64,000 bases of DNA, taken from assembly GCF_014650775.1 (NCBI RefSeq), contig NZ_BMVP01000009.1, forward strand, positions 62,001 through 126,000, given 5' to 3'. The notes below the pieces were generated by a model. It was given only the letters and a program-made list of their open reading frames with translations, ran no database searches and was not told where the DNA came from. A program made the translations under genes and the position numbers. Shown here in pieces: positions 52,566 to 61,223 of the stretch. The number at the start of each line of letters is the position of its first letter. Positions within the stretch are counted from its first letter, which is position 1. The DNA is from Streptomyces cirratus (lineage in GTDB: Bacteria; Actinomycetota; Actinomycetes; Streptomycetales; Streptomycetaceae).

Positions 52566-53715
52566 CCCCCACGCCCCACGGAGCCCTGAGCGGCACGTCT
52601 GCGGCCCACGCCGGGCCGTGCGGGCCCCGGTGCGGTCGCTTGGATGCGGTGTTGACCTGCGAGCTGCCGGCGCGGGCAGGGGCGGGTAGCCCGGGCGTCG
52701 GCCCGGACCGGCTCCTGGGCCTCCGGCTGGGACCGGGCGGGGTACCCCCGGCGTGGGGCCGGTGCGGCGCTCCGGCGGGGCACGGCACGGGTGGACGCCG
52801 AGTGCCTCTCGTGGACGCCTGGTCCACCGCTCATGCGGCTGCCGGTGGCGGGCGGACGCCGGAGTTCCTCGTGGACGCCCGCCGCGCCGTCGTCGGCGGT
52901 CCGGGGCCGAGGTGCAAGGCGTGGATGCCTTGTCATCCCCGCCGGAGCCCCTGAGACGGGCACCAGCGGAGCCCCACTGAGCCCGCCCCCGGCCCGGACT
53001 TCCCCGGGACCGGGACCGGGACCCGCCCAGAAGGCCAAGCCGCGGCAAAACTCGCCCGGCCCCACCCGCCACCGGGAGGCACCTGACCGGCGTAACCGGG
53101 ACCGACGAGGGCGGCTTACCCGACCCGGAACCGACCGTGGCACCGCCGCGGACACACCCCGCCTACCCCACCACCCCGGCGGGTCCCCCCACCCACCAAC
53201 CGAGCGGCGGCGCTCCCCCGACCCACTGCCCTGACGGACCGGGAACCGACCACACGGCCAAGCTACGGCGCGCTCACCCCGACCCCACCCACCACCGGCA
53301 GCCGCCTCAGCGGCGCAGCGGGCGCCCACAAGAGCTGCCCCCGCCCGGCCCGTGCCGTAGCCGCCCGGAGCACGGGCCCACGCCCCACACCGGGCTCCCG
53401 CCGCCCCCTGCCCGCCGGACCCGCACAGACGGCCAAGCCAAGGCAGCCCCCGGCCCATCCGCCAACGGGAGACGCATAGGCGGCGGACCGGGTACCGACG
53501 AGGGCGCCCGCCCGGCCCGGACCCGGCCGTGGCACGGCCTCGGTGGAACGGGCGTCCACCGGAGCATCCCGGGGCCGGGCCGGGCCGCGGTGCGGCTGCG
53601 GCCCTGGGCCCGCGCCGCAGCCGGTCGGGCGACCCGGGGCAGGCCGCAGCCGGTCGGGCGGGTGCGAACGGCCGGCCTGGGGGGGCGGGCCGCGTCCGCG
53701 GCGGGGTCAGCCGGC
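52566..53715. repeat. 1.15-kb gene-free region made of decayed ~125-bp repeats
   Basis: Three direct copies of a degenerate unit can be aligned by eye at about 53030-53150, 53225-53355 and 53415-53540 (shared stretches: GGCCAAGCC, CGCCAMCGGGAG, ACCGACGAGGGCG, CCGTGGCAC). A fourth, inverted copy lies at about 52790-52870 (TGCGGCTGCCGGTGGCGGG). Open frames across the region are compositional and share no recognisable protein. Confidence 0.55.
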
Positions 53716-54054
53716 CTACGGCGGGGGCAGGGGCGGGCCCGCGCGGGCCGCGGAAGACGGGGTGAAGGGGCCCATCGGGACGCGGGCCGTGACGTCCGCC
53801 ACCTCGCCCCACAAGCGGCACTCCGTCAGGGCCGCCCCCTGGGCCCGGGCCACCCTGACCGCCGTACCGCACGCGGTCTCGGGGCCGTGCGCCCAGGCCG
53901 TCGCCGCCGCGAGGGACGCCAGATCCGCAGCTGCCGCCGCCCGGTGGCGGGCCACCACCGCCTGGCCCAGCAGCAGCACACCCCCGAACACCGCCCCCAG
54001 CACGGTCGTCACCACCGCTGCCCACACCGTGGCGGAGCCCCGGTCCCGGCTCAC
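53716..54054 (-). CDS. TadE-like secretion protein (Rv3654c type)
   Basis: 112-residue single-pass membrane protein, last gene of the Tad-like operon. The N-terminal RDRGSATVWAAVVTTVLGAVF is a pseudopilin-like start with hydrophobic helix (the TadE/pilin-like RGSAT motif); the rest is Ala-rich with two Cys residues and a Pro-rich end. GTG at 54054 overlaps the tadE stop by 4 nt (GTGA). Probably a minor pilin-like component. Confidence 0.85.
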   Translation of the reverse strand: MSRDRGSATVWAAVVTTVLGAVFGGVLLLGQAVVARHRAAAAADLASLAAATAWAHGPETACGTAVRVARAQGAALTECRLWGEVADVTARVPMGPFTPSSAARAGPPLPPP

Positions 54055-54428
54055 GGCGGCGGCCCCACGCTGTCCTCCGCCAGGGCCACCGCCTGCGCAC
54101 CCAGCCGGACCGGCAGCCCGCGCGGCCCCGGAGCGGGCGCCGACACCCGGACCCGCCACAGGTCTCCCGACCGCTCCAGCCCCACCTCCGCCCCCGGTGG
54201 GGCGGCCTCCTTGGCCACGGTCACCGCCACCTCCGCCGGTTCCGACCGGCCCGCGGCCCTCGCCCCGGCCCGCGCCGCGTCCACGCACCGGATCTGCGCG
54301 GCCGCCGCCATCAGCGCCCACACCAGCAGCGCCGCGAACAGCACCAGCGCCGGCATCACCAGGGCAGCCTCCGCCGTGACGTATCCGCGGTCTCCGATTC
54401 CCCGCGGGCCGTTCTCAGAACGGCACAT
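54051..54428 (-). CDS. tadE: TadE-family pilus assembly protein
   Basis: 125-residue pseudopilin-like protein. The N-terminal DRGYVTAEAALVMPALVLFA carries the TadE pattern, Gly then a Glu five or so residues into the hydrophobic helix. The remainder is a small extracytoplasmic domain. ATG at 54428 (MCRSENG) is chosen: GGAAGG lies 6 nt before it. It overlaps the end of the DUF4244 gene by 14 nt. An upstream Met at 54476 lies inside that gene. Confidence 0.87.
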   Translation of the reverse strand: MCRSENGPRGIGDRGYVTAEAALVMPALVLFAALLVWALMAAAAQIRCVDAARAGARAAGRSEPAEVAVTVAKEAAPPGAEVGLERSGDLWRVRVSAPAPGPRGLPVRLGAQAVALAEDSVGPPP

Positions 54429-54612
54429 CGAGGGCCTTCCCAATGGTCGACTGAAGCGCCGTCGAAACCACGTCACTCGTCACCACCTTGTACAGAACGG
54501 CGGCGAACGCACACGCCGCGATCGTGCCCATGGCGTATTCGGAAGTCGACATCCCGGCATCACGGCCGCGACCGCTCAGTGCCGCCCGGACACGAATCCA
54601 GATGATCTTCAT
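54415..54612 (-). CDS. DUF4244 Flp-pilin-like small membrane protein
   Basis: 65-residue protein. A basic leader ending GRDAG is followed by MSTSEYAMGTIAACAFAAVL, matching a type IV prepilin site (Gly before the mature start, Glu at mature position 5) and one hydrophobic helix. It is the likely major pilin of this Tad-like system. ATG at 54612 behind AGGAGG at 5 nt, the strongest ribosome site of the operon. No prepilin peptidase gene lies in the locus. Confidence 0.9.
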   Translation of the reverse strand: MKIIWIRVRAALSGRGRDAGMSTSEYAMGTIAACAFAAVLYKVVTSDVVSTALQSTIGKALDVPF

Positions 54613-54660
54613 GACAGCCTCCTGTTGATTGTGTTCTTAATCTGTTTTCAGCTGGTGATC

Positions 54661-55437
54661 TCAACTGCCCGAAAGGAGACCGGAAGCCATACCGATCACC
54701 ACGGGCGCCACTCCCATGGCAAGAAAAGCGGGGAGAAAACACAGGCCCACTGGCGCGGTGATGAGTACCGCCGCCCGCTGCGCCCTGGCAGTGGCGTGCC
54801 GGACCCGATCGGCCCGCAGAGCCCCAGCCAGGCGGGAGACCGGCTCCGCGGCCGGCGCCCCCGTACGGGCGGCCCGCTCCAGGCACTCCGCCAGAGCGCG
54901 GGCACCCGGTATCTCGGCCAACCTGCCCCACGCGACCCCTGGTTCGCCGCCGAGCCGCAGCTCCGCCCCCGCCAACGCCAGCCGCTCACCGACCGGACCG
55001 CCCAGTGATTCGCCCACCACCTCGGCCGCCTCGACCGGACCGGCCCCGGCTGCCAGACACGCGGCCAGCAGGTCGGCCGCGAACGGCAACTGTCGTTCCG
55101 CCTCCGCCGGATCCACCCCGGCCTCCGGGCGGCGGAGCCGGAGCGTCCGCCACACACCGAACGCGGCCCCGCAGCCCAGCAGCGCCCCCGTCACCCCGCT
55201 GACCAGCACCCAGCACGCCACCACCGCTCCGGCCGGCCCGGCCCACGCCACCATCAGAGCGCGTATCCGCACGCCCCGCGGCGGCCTCGGCCGGACGGCC
55301 GCCACCGTCAGCAGCGCCGCGATTCTCCGGCGTGCCGCGCGCTCCCGCACCCTTGCCGCCACGACCGACGCCAGGCACAGCACGGCCACCGCCAGACAGA
55401 CCGCCATTGCCGGCCGGTGCACCACCGACGCGCCCAT
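54661..55437 (-). CDS. tadC: Type II/Tad secretion inner-membrane protein TadC
   Basis: 258-residue GspF/TadC-type platform protein with hydrophobic segments at both ends and the T2SSF core (AERQLPFAADLLAACLAAGA, about 115-134). ATG at 55437 overlaps the tadB stop by one base (TGATG), so translation is coupled. Works with TadB as the membrane platform for pilus assembly. Confidence 0.9.
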   Translation of the reverse strand: MGASVVHRPAMAVCLAVAVLCLASVVAARVRERAARRRIAALLTVAAVRPRPPRGVRIRALMVAWAGPAGAVVACWVLVSGVTGALLGCGAAFGVWRTLRLRRPEAGVDPAEAERQLPFAADLLAACLAAGAGPVEAAEVVGESLGGPVGERLALAGAELRLGGEPGVAWGRLAEIPGARALAECLERAARTGAPAAEPVSRLAGALRADRVRHATARAQRAAVLITAPVGLCFLPAFLAMGVAPVVIGMASGLLSGS

Positions 55438-56336
55438 CACCGCTCCCCCATCCGTACGATCCGCCGGCACCACAGCAGCCCCAGCGCCTCCAACACCCCG
55501 CCGGCCAGCAGGCAACCCCACCCCATCGGGGTGTGCAGCAGCACCCGCAGCGGGTCCGCGCCGAGCGCCGTGCCCATCAGCAGCCCCACCAGCGGCAGCA
55601 AGGCGAGGACCACCGCGGTCGATCTGGCTCCCGCCAACTGGGCCCGCAGTGACTCGTGGCGGTCCCGCTCGGCCCGCAACGCCCCTTCCAGCCGCTCCAG
55701 TCCGGCGGCCAGCCCAGCGCCGCCGTCAACGGAGACCCGCCAGCAGGCCGCCATCCCGGCCAGGCCCTCCGAACCCGGCTCCCGCGCCGCCTCCCGCAGC
55801 GCCGCCGCCACATCCCCGCCGAACGCCGCGGCCGCCAGCACCCCGGGCTCCGCCGGACCGGCCCTTCCCGCTCCGGAGGCCGTCCGCCGGATCGCCGCGG
55901 TCATCGCCTGACCGGGCTGCGCGCCCGCCCGCAGCTCCCCCACGGCAGCCCCGCACAGCGCCACCACCTCGGCGGCCCTGCCGACCCGGGCCCTTTCCCG
56001 CTCCCGGATCCGCAGCCACCGACGCACCAGCGGCACCGAGGCCGCCCCCAGCACCAGGGGGATCACCGATCCGCCGAGCAGTGCGACTGCCAGGCCCGCC
56101 CCGAGACCGGCACACTCCCGCCACCGTGCGGCCCGTACCCGCACCGCGATCACCAGCCGCTCCCAGCGCACGGGACCGCCCGGCACCACCGGGCCACCCC
56201 CGTCCAGCACCAGCCGGGCCCGCCGCGATACCTGATCGCCCCCGGCCAGCAGCCACGCCGCGGCTCCGGCACACAGCATCCCGGCGAACACGGGTACCGA
56301 CCCCACGGCACCCACCGCGCCCACCCCGGCGCTCAC
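55437..56336 (-). CDS. tadB: Type II/Tad secretion inner-membrane protein TadB
   Basis: 299-residue platform protein with N-terminal membrane segments, the T2SSF helical domain (AAEVVALCGAAVGELRAGAQ, about 110-129) and C-terminal membrane segments. GTG at 56336 overlaps the cpaF stop by 4 nt. Partner of TadC. Confidence 0.9.
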   Translation of the reverse strand: MSAGVGAVGAVGSVPVFAGMLCAGAAAWLLAGGDQVSRRARLVLDGGGPVVPGGPVRWERLVIAVRVRAARWRECAGLGAGLAVALLGGSVIPLVLGAASVPLVRRWLRIRERERARVGRAAEVVALCGAAVGELRAGAQPGQAMTAAIRRTASGAGRAGPAEPGVLAAAAFGGDVAAALREAAREPGSEGLAGMAACWRVSVDGGAGLAAGLERLEGALRAERDRHESLRAQLAGARSTAVVLALLPLVGLLMGTALGADPLRVLLHTPMGWGCLLAGGVLEALGLLWCRRIVRMGER

Positions 56337-57481
56337 CGGGTACCGCCCAGCAACGGGCCGAGCCGGTTCCAGCCGGACTCCCGTACGAAGCCCCGAGCAC
56401 CCCAGCGCAGCGCAGGCACCGTGACCACGAGGCCGGCCGGATCCCGCTCCAGCACATGCACCTCGGCAACCCGCCGACGACCCGACCGGTCCCGGACCAG
56501 GTGCACCACGAGAGTCAGCGCGGCCGCCAACTGGCTGTGCAGCGCGGCCCGGTCGAGCCCGGCCGCCGTGCCGAGGGCCTCCAGCCGGGCCGGCACATGC
56601 GCCGCGGCATTGGCGTGCACGGTGCCGCAGCCACCTTCGTGCCCGGTGTTCAGCGCGGCCAGCAGGTCCGCCACCTCCGCGCCCCGGACCTCGCCGACCA
56701 CCAGCCGGTCGGGCCGCATCCGCAGCGCCTGCCGGACCAGGTCCGCCAGGGTGACCAGCCCCGCCCCCTCCTGATTGGCGGGCCGGGTCTCCAGCCGCAC
56801 CACGTGCGGGTGGTCGGGGCGCAGCTCGGCAGAATCCTCGGCGAGCACGATCCGCTCGCCCGGGCCGACCAGCCCCAGCAGGGCGCTCAGCAGGGTGGTC
56901 TTGCCGGTTCCGGTCCCGCCGGAGACGAGGAACGACAGCCGCGCGTCGACCATCGCCGCAAGCAGCGTCTGCCCGCCCGGCGGCAGCGTGCCCGCGGCCA
57001 CCAGCTCGTCCAGGGTGAACGCCTTGGGCCGCACCACCCGCAGCGACAGGCACGCCGATCCCACCGCCACCGGTGGCAGCACGGCATGCAGCCGGGTGCC
57101 GTCCGGCATCCGGGCATCCACCCAGGGCCGGGCGTCGTCCAGCCGCCGTCCCGCGACCGCAGCCAGCCTCTGGGCGAGTCGGCGCACCGCCTCGGCGTCG
57201 GCGAAGGCGACGCCGGCCAGTTCCAGCCCTCCACCCCGGTCCACCCACACCCGGTCCGGGGCCGCCACCAGCACATCGGTGACCTCCGGATCGGCAAGGA
57301 GCATCTCCAGCGGGCCCGCGCCGACCAGCTCCGACCGTAACTCCGCGGCTACTCCGAGCACTTCCGCATCCCCGAGCAACCGGCCCTGCGCCCGAAGGGC
57401 CGCCGCCACCCTGGCCGGGGTCGGCTCCGCCCCGCTCTCGGCGAGCCGCTGCCGCACCGCGTCCAGCAGCACCGCGCTCAT
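56333..57481 (-). CDS. tadA: Pilus assembly ATPase TadA/CpaF
   Basis: 382-residue secretion ATPase that powers pilin assembly. Walker A SGGTGTGKTT (about 188-197), Asp box LAEDSAELRP, Walker B LVVGEVRG and His box GTVHANAA are intact. The N-terminal domain is short for CpaF. ATG at 57481 overlaps the ssd stop by 4 nt. First step of the translationally coupled Tad-like chain. Confidence 0.94.
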   Translation of the reverse strand: MSAVLLDAVRQRLAESGAEPTPARVAAALRAQGRLLGDAEVLGVAAELRSELVGAGPLEMLLADPEVTDVLVAAPDRVWVDRGGGLELAGVAFADAEAVRRLAQRLAAVAGRRLDDARPWVDARMPDGTRLHAVLPPVAVGSACLSLRVVRPKAFTLDELVAAGTLPPGGQTLLAAMVDARLSFLVSGGTGTGKTTLLSALLGLVGPGERIVLAEDSAELRPDHPHVVRLETRPANQEGAGLVTLADLVRQALRMRPDRLVVGEVRGAEVADLLAALNTGHEGGCGTVHANAAAHVPARLEALGTAAGLDRAALHSQLAAALTLVVHLVRDRSGRRRVAEVHVLERDPAGLVVTVPALRWGARGFVRESGWNRLGPLLGGTR

Positions 57482-58773
57482 GCCGGCACCCCCTGGGCGG
57501 AGCCGAGCGCCCGCTGCCAGAAGCCGTCGCAGAACCGGGCGAGCGCACCACGAGCCCGCGCCCCCGGTGGTTCCCCCTCGGCGACCCGCCCCGGAAGCCC
57601 CACCTCCACCGGCACCACCCCGGCCAACGGCGCCCCCAGCAGGTCCGCCACCGCTTCGGCGTCGAGCCCGTCAGGGCAGCGGCCCCGTACGACGACGCGG
57701 ACGTCCCGGGCCACCATCCGCACCCCGGCGGCCACACGTCCCGCGGCGGCCACGGCCCGCAGCTCACCCGGCACCACCATCAGCACCAGGTCCAGCTGCG
57801 CCAGCACCTCGGCGACGGCTTCGTCCACCCGCCGGGGCAGGTCGACCACCACCACCCCGCCCCGGCGCCGAGCAGCGGCCACCACCGACCGCATCGCGGC
57901 GGGCGGCACCACGACCCGGTCCCCGCGGTCCCAGCTCAGCACCCTGAGGGCATGCAGCTCGGGCAGCGATTCCTCCAACGCCCCCGCACCCACCCGCCCC
58001 CGCGACCCGGCGAAGTCCGGCCAGCGCAGCCCTTCGGCGCCCTCGCCGCCGAGCAGCACGTCCATGCCCCCGCCGAGCGGATCACCGTCGATGAGGATGG
58101 TCCGCTCCCCCGCCCGGGCGGCCCGCACGGCGAGGGCGCAAGCCAGGGTGGACGCCCCGGCCCCGCCGCTACCGCCGATCACCCCCACGGCGAGGGCGGG
58201 CCGGCCGGCCCCTTCCACCACGTCGGCGATGCGGTCGACGAGCCTGCTCTCGGCGTCGGGCAGCCGCAGCACCTCCTCGGCGCCGATCTCCACCGCCCGC
58301 TGCCACACCCCGGGGTCGTCCAGATCCCGCCCGACGAGGAAGACCCCGTCCCGGCGCGGCGCTCCACGAACCCGTCGGGCGGCGTCGTCGCCGACCAGGA
58401 CAAGCGGAGCGGATTCCCACCCGATGCCACCGCGGGAGCGGCCAATGCCCTCACCATCATCGCCCGCGCGGTTGACGCCACTCGGGCCCTCGCCGCTCCC
58501 GTCACGAACGCCACTCGCGCCACTCAGGAGCCTTCCGGCCTCACTGACGCCCGCATCACGGAAGCCTCCGATTTGCTCGGGCACCGTGTGGTGCACATGC
58601 GGCTCGGCGCCCGCCGCGGCGCACAGGCGCAGCAGGTCGTCGAGCAGCACGGGATCCTCGGTGATGATCAGCGGCCGTCCGCCACCGGGCACGGCGCCGC
58701 CCGTCCGGTTCGGCACCCCGGCCCCACCCGACATCGCGAACTCCGGAACTTCACACGACTTCGATCCAGCCAC
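57478..58773 (-). CDS. ssd: Septum-site-determining/CpaE-like MinD-family protein
   Basis: 431-residue MinD/ParA-family protein of the Ssd (Rv3660c) type. The nucleotide loop reads GGSGGAGAST (200-209): the signature lysines of the deviant Walker A are missing, as usual in CpaE/Ssd. An N-terminal receiver-like region is interrupted by a low-complexity Gly/Ser/Arg insert (about 70-120). It should place the pilus machine or affect division. GTG at 58773 behind GGAG. First gene of the Tad-like operon. Confidence 0.88.
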   Translation of the reverse strand: MAGSKSCEVPEFAMSGGAGVPNRTGGAVPGGGRPLIITEDPVLLDDLLRLCAAAGAEPHVHHTVPEQIGGFRDAGVSEAGRLLSGASGVRDGSGEGPSGVNRAGDDGEGIGRSRGGIGWESAPLVLVGDDAARRVRGAPRRDGVFLVGRDLDDPGVWQRAVEIGAEEVLRLPDAESRLVDRIADVVEGAGRPALAVGVIGGSGGAGASTLACALAVRAARAGERTILIDGDPLGGGMDVLLGGEGAEGLRWPDFAGSRGRVGAGALEESLPELHALRVLSWDRGDRVVVPPAAMRSVVAAARRRGGVVVVDLPRRVDEAVAEVLAQLDLVLMVVPGELRAVAAAGRVAAGVRMVARDVRVVVRGRCPDGLDAEAVADLLGAPLAGVVPVEVGLPGRVAEGEPPGARARGALARFCDGFWQRALGSAQGVPA

Positions 58774-59248
58774 GATCTCCGCCCCCTTCTCGCTGCAAAT
58801 CCATGAACCGCGGACTTCGCGGCTGGAATCACGGTGCAGCGATCAGGAAAAAGAAGTGGATCTTGCTCGATATCTGTGGACAAGAACGCGGTTGTGGATA
58901 TCTCCGCCACCCCATCGAGTGAGTTCACAGCGCTCCGGAACAACTACACAGAGTCACGAGTTGAGAGGGGTGAGGGCCTTCGCCACGCGGGCCCACCGAG
59001 CAGAAGGGCCGGGAAGATGTTCCTCAAGAGCCGGAGGCAAGGGGCGCGAACCGCGTCCGGACATGCGACGACCCCCGCCGGGGGGGAGAGCGGGGGTCGT
59101 CCCCACGGTCCGACTCGGGGGGGGAGGAGCCAGACCGGGTTAGCACGGTCGCGAACGATCCGTGACTTCCATGGTGTACCCGAGAGCCTTCTCAGGCAAA
59201 CCCACGCGCCACACCTTACGCCGAATGGTGGGCGCATATGCTCGGGGC
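58774..59248. other. Divergent spacer between ssd and the HAD phosphatase gene
   Basis: 475 bp. The left part (58,790-58,960) is relatively AT-rich and should carry the Tad-operon promoter on the minus strand. A perfect terminator-like hairpin lies at 59067-59101. No gene is seen. Confidence 0.5.
59067..59101. terminator. Hairpin in the leader of the HAD gene
   Basis: 11-bp perfect stem GACGACCCCCG (59067-59077) with CGGGGGTCGTC (59091-59101), 13-nt G-rich loop. It lies between divergent genes, where a terminator is not expected; it may be a leader attenuator for the downstream gene. Confidence 0.6.
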
Positions 59249-60088
59249 GTGGAAAATCAGCCCTTGCCGCACTCCTCGCCTCGGACCGCTGCCTTCTTCG
59301 ACCTGGACAAGACGGTCATTGCGAAGTCAAGCACCCTGACGTTCAGCAAGTCGTTCTACCGGGGCGGTCTCATCAACCGGCGGGCCGTTCTGCGCACCGC
59401 GTACACCCAGTTCATCTTCCTGGCCGGCGGCGCCGACCACGACCAGATGGAACGGATGCGGGAGTACCTGTCCGCCCTGTGCAAGGGGTGGAACGTCCAG
59501 CAGGTGCGCGAGATCGTCGCCGAAGCCCTGCACGACCTCATCGACCCGATCATCTACGACGAGGCCGCGTCGCTGATCGAAGCCCACCACACCGCCGGCC
59601 GTGACGTGGTGATCGTGTCCACCTCCGGCGCCGAAGTGGTCGAGCCCATCGGGGAGATGCTCGGTGCGGACCGCGTCGTGGCCACCCGCATGGTCGTCGG
59701 CGAGGACGGCTGCTTCACCGGAGAGATCGACTACTACGCCTACGGCCCGACGAAGGCCGAAGCGGTGCGCGAGCTCGCGGAGTCCGAGGGGTACGACCTC
59801 GCGCGGTGCTACGCCTACAGCGACTCGATCACCGACGTGCCGATGCTGGAGGCAGTCGGGCACCCGCACGCAGTGAACCCCGACCGGGCCCTTCGGCGCG
59901 AGGCGGTGGCCCGGGAGTGGCCGGTGCTGGTGTTCAACCGGCCGGTTCGGCTCAAGCAGCGGGTGCCGGGGCTGTCGATGGCTGCGCGGCCGGCGTGGGT
60001 GGCTGCGGCAGCCGTGGGAGCGGCGGCGGCGACGGCCGGCCTCGTCTGGTACGCCAGCCGCCGCCGCGCCACCGCTGCCGCCGCCTGA
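59249..60088 (+). CDS. HAD-superfamily IB phosphatase with C-terminal membrane segment
   Basis: 279-residue SerB-like hydrolase. Motif I FFDLDKT (Asp18 nucleophile, Asp20), motif II VIVSTSG, and motif III/IV YAYSDSITDVPML are present. The C-terminal AAAVGAAAATAGLVWYASRR is a predicted membrane anchor. Relatives in Streptomyces are annotated as morphological-differentiation-associated; the substrate is unknown. GTG at 59249 (MENQPLPHSS) is preferred; the frame is open to 59162 without a good ribosome site. Confidence 0.87.
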   Translation: MENQPLPHSSPRTAAFFDLDKTVIAKSSTLTFSKSFYRGGLINRRAVLRTAYTQFIFLAGGADHDQMERMREYLSALCKGWNVQQVREIVAEALHDLIDPIIYDEAASLIEAHHTAGRDVVIVSTSGAEVVEPIGEMLGADRVVATRMVVGEDGCFTGEIDYYAYGPTKAEAVRELAESEGYDLARCYAYSDSITDVPMLEAVGHPHAVNPDRALRREAVAREWPVLVFNRPVRLKQRVPGLSMAARPAWVAAAAVGAAAATAGLVWYASRRRATAAAA

Positions 60089-61223
60089 GACCGGCCGGAC
60101 CCCGCCCGAACCGGCGCGCCCCGCACACCCGCCGGTTCGGCCCCCCGGCCTGCCCTGCGCCGTTGCGGCCCCTTCCGGCCCGCTCCTGGCGGGGGCGCCC
60201 ACCCCGCGCCCCTCGGCGCCGTCCGGGGCCCCGTCGCCGACTCGACCGCTGCCCGGTGGGGCTCGCCCGTCTCCGGGGCGGCCCCCCGGGTGCCGGTTCG
60301 GGCCTCACCGAGGCCGCCCACCAGCACCGCCCCGGCCCCGTCCGAGCCCTTGAACGGCGCCGGTTGAGGGCTCGGACGGTGGCCTTGACCGGTCGCCGGT
60401 TCGGCTCCGCCACGGCGGCTACGGTCGTCGGCTCGGCTCCGCCAAGGCGGCTACGGTCGCCGGCCCGCCCCCCGGCGGTCACACAGGGCGGCCCAGCTCG
60501 ACCCGCCCCCATCACCGGCGCCGGTTCGGCTCCCGCCCTCCCTGCCTGCGTACGGGCAGCCCGGTTCGCCCTTCTCCGAGCTCCCGGGGGTGCCGTTTCA
60601 GCCCCCTTCGCCCCGCCTCCAGCGCCGGCTCACTCCCTCGGTCACCAGCCGTGCCCGTGCCGTCCCGTGTGGGTCGCGCCGAGCGGGCGGGGTGCGGCCC
60701 CCCGGGTGCCTGCAGGCCGGTTCGGTTCCCCCGGCCGCCCGGGGACTCTGACGGACGCGACGGCCCGCTGCCTCGGGCGCACGACGGGAGGCGCGAGGCG
60801 CAGTCCCGTCGGGACGCCACGCCCGGAAATGGCCCGATTCAGGCGTCCGGATTATCCCGAAACACGGGGAAAGGTAAAGAAGTGAGGCCAGGGGTTTCGC
60901 TTATCTCGGAAGCGGAGTACAAAGGAGTCAACGGCCCGCGAGACCAAAGAACATCCGAGAGGATCATCTTTAAAACGCAGTAAGGCCCACGGACCGAAGC
61001 AGGAACGCCGAGCACCCACGCGACGTCGACCCGTCGATTACGGGCCAGCCGCACCAGGCCAAGGGCAAAGTTCCCGGCCTGATGGGCAACATCGAGGACG
61101 CTTGGTAACCCGGCGGGAATGCCAGCGGCGACACCAAAGCAAGACGGTGTCGCCGCAACCCTGTCCGGACGCGTCCCGTTCCCAGCAGCAGCAACCGCAG
61201 TACCGCGGCAGCCGACCCAGCCG
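60089..61223. other. 1.1-kb gene-poor spacer
   Basis: The left 700 bp are GC-rich with short repeats, including two 32-bp tandem units at 60396-60427 and 60428-60459 (core CTCCGCCAMGGCGGCTACGG). From about 60,840 to 61,110 the GC content drops noticeably. There a plus-strand open stretch (60974-61108) encodes a plausible tail ending GLMGNIEDAW but lacks ATG, GTG or TTG. No gene is called. Confidence 0.45.
60396..60459. repeat. 32-bp tandem duplication
   Basis: Two adjacent 32-bp units differing at three positions; each contains the near-palindrome CTCCGCCAAGGCGGC. Located in the gene-poor spacer after the HAD gene. Confidence 0.7.

Noticed and set aside
52343..54100. Minus-strand open frame of 585 codons across the repeat block
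   Set aside because: Low-complexity Gly/Arg/Pro translation, overlaps the helicase end and the TadE-like gene, and no start or motif supports it.
60651..60983. Plus-strand open frame of 110 codons
   Set aside because: Composition shifts midway, no ribosome site, no recognisable domain; probably chance.
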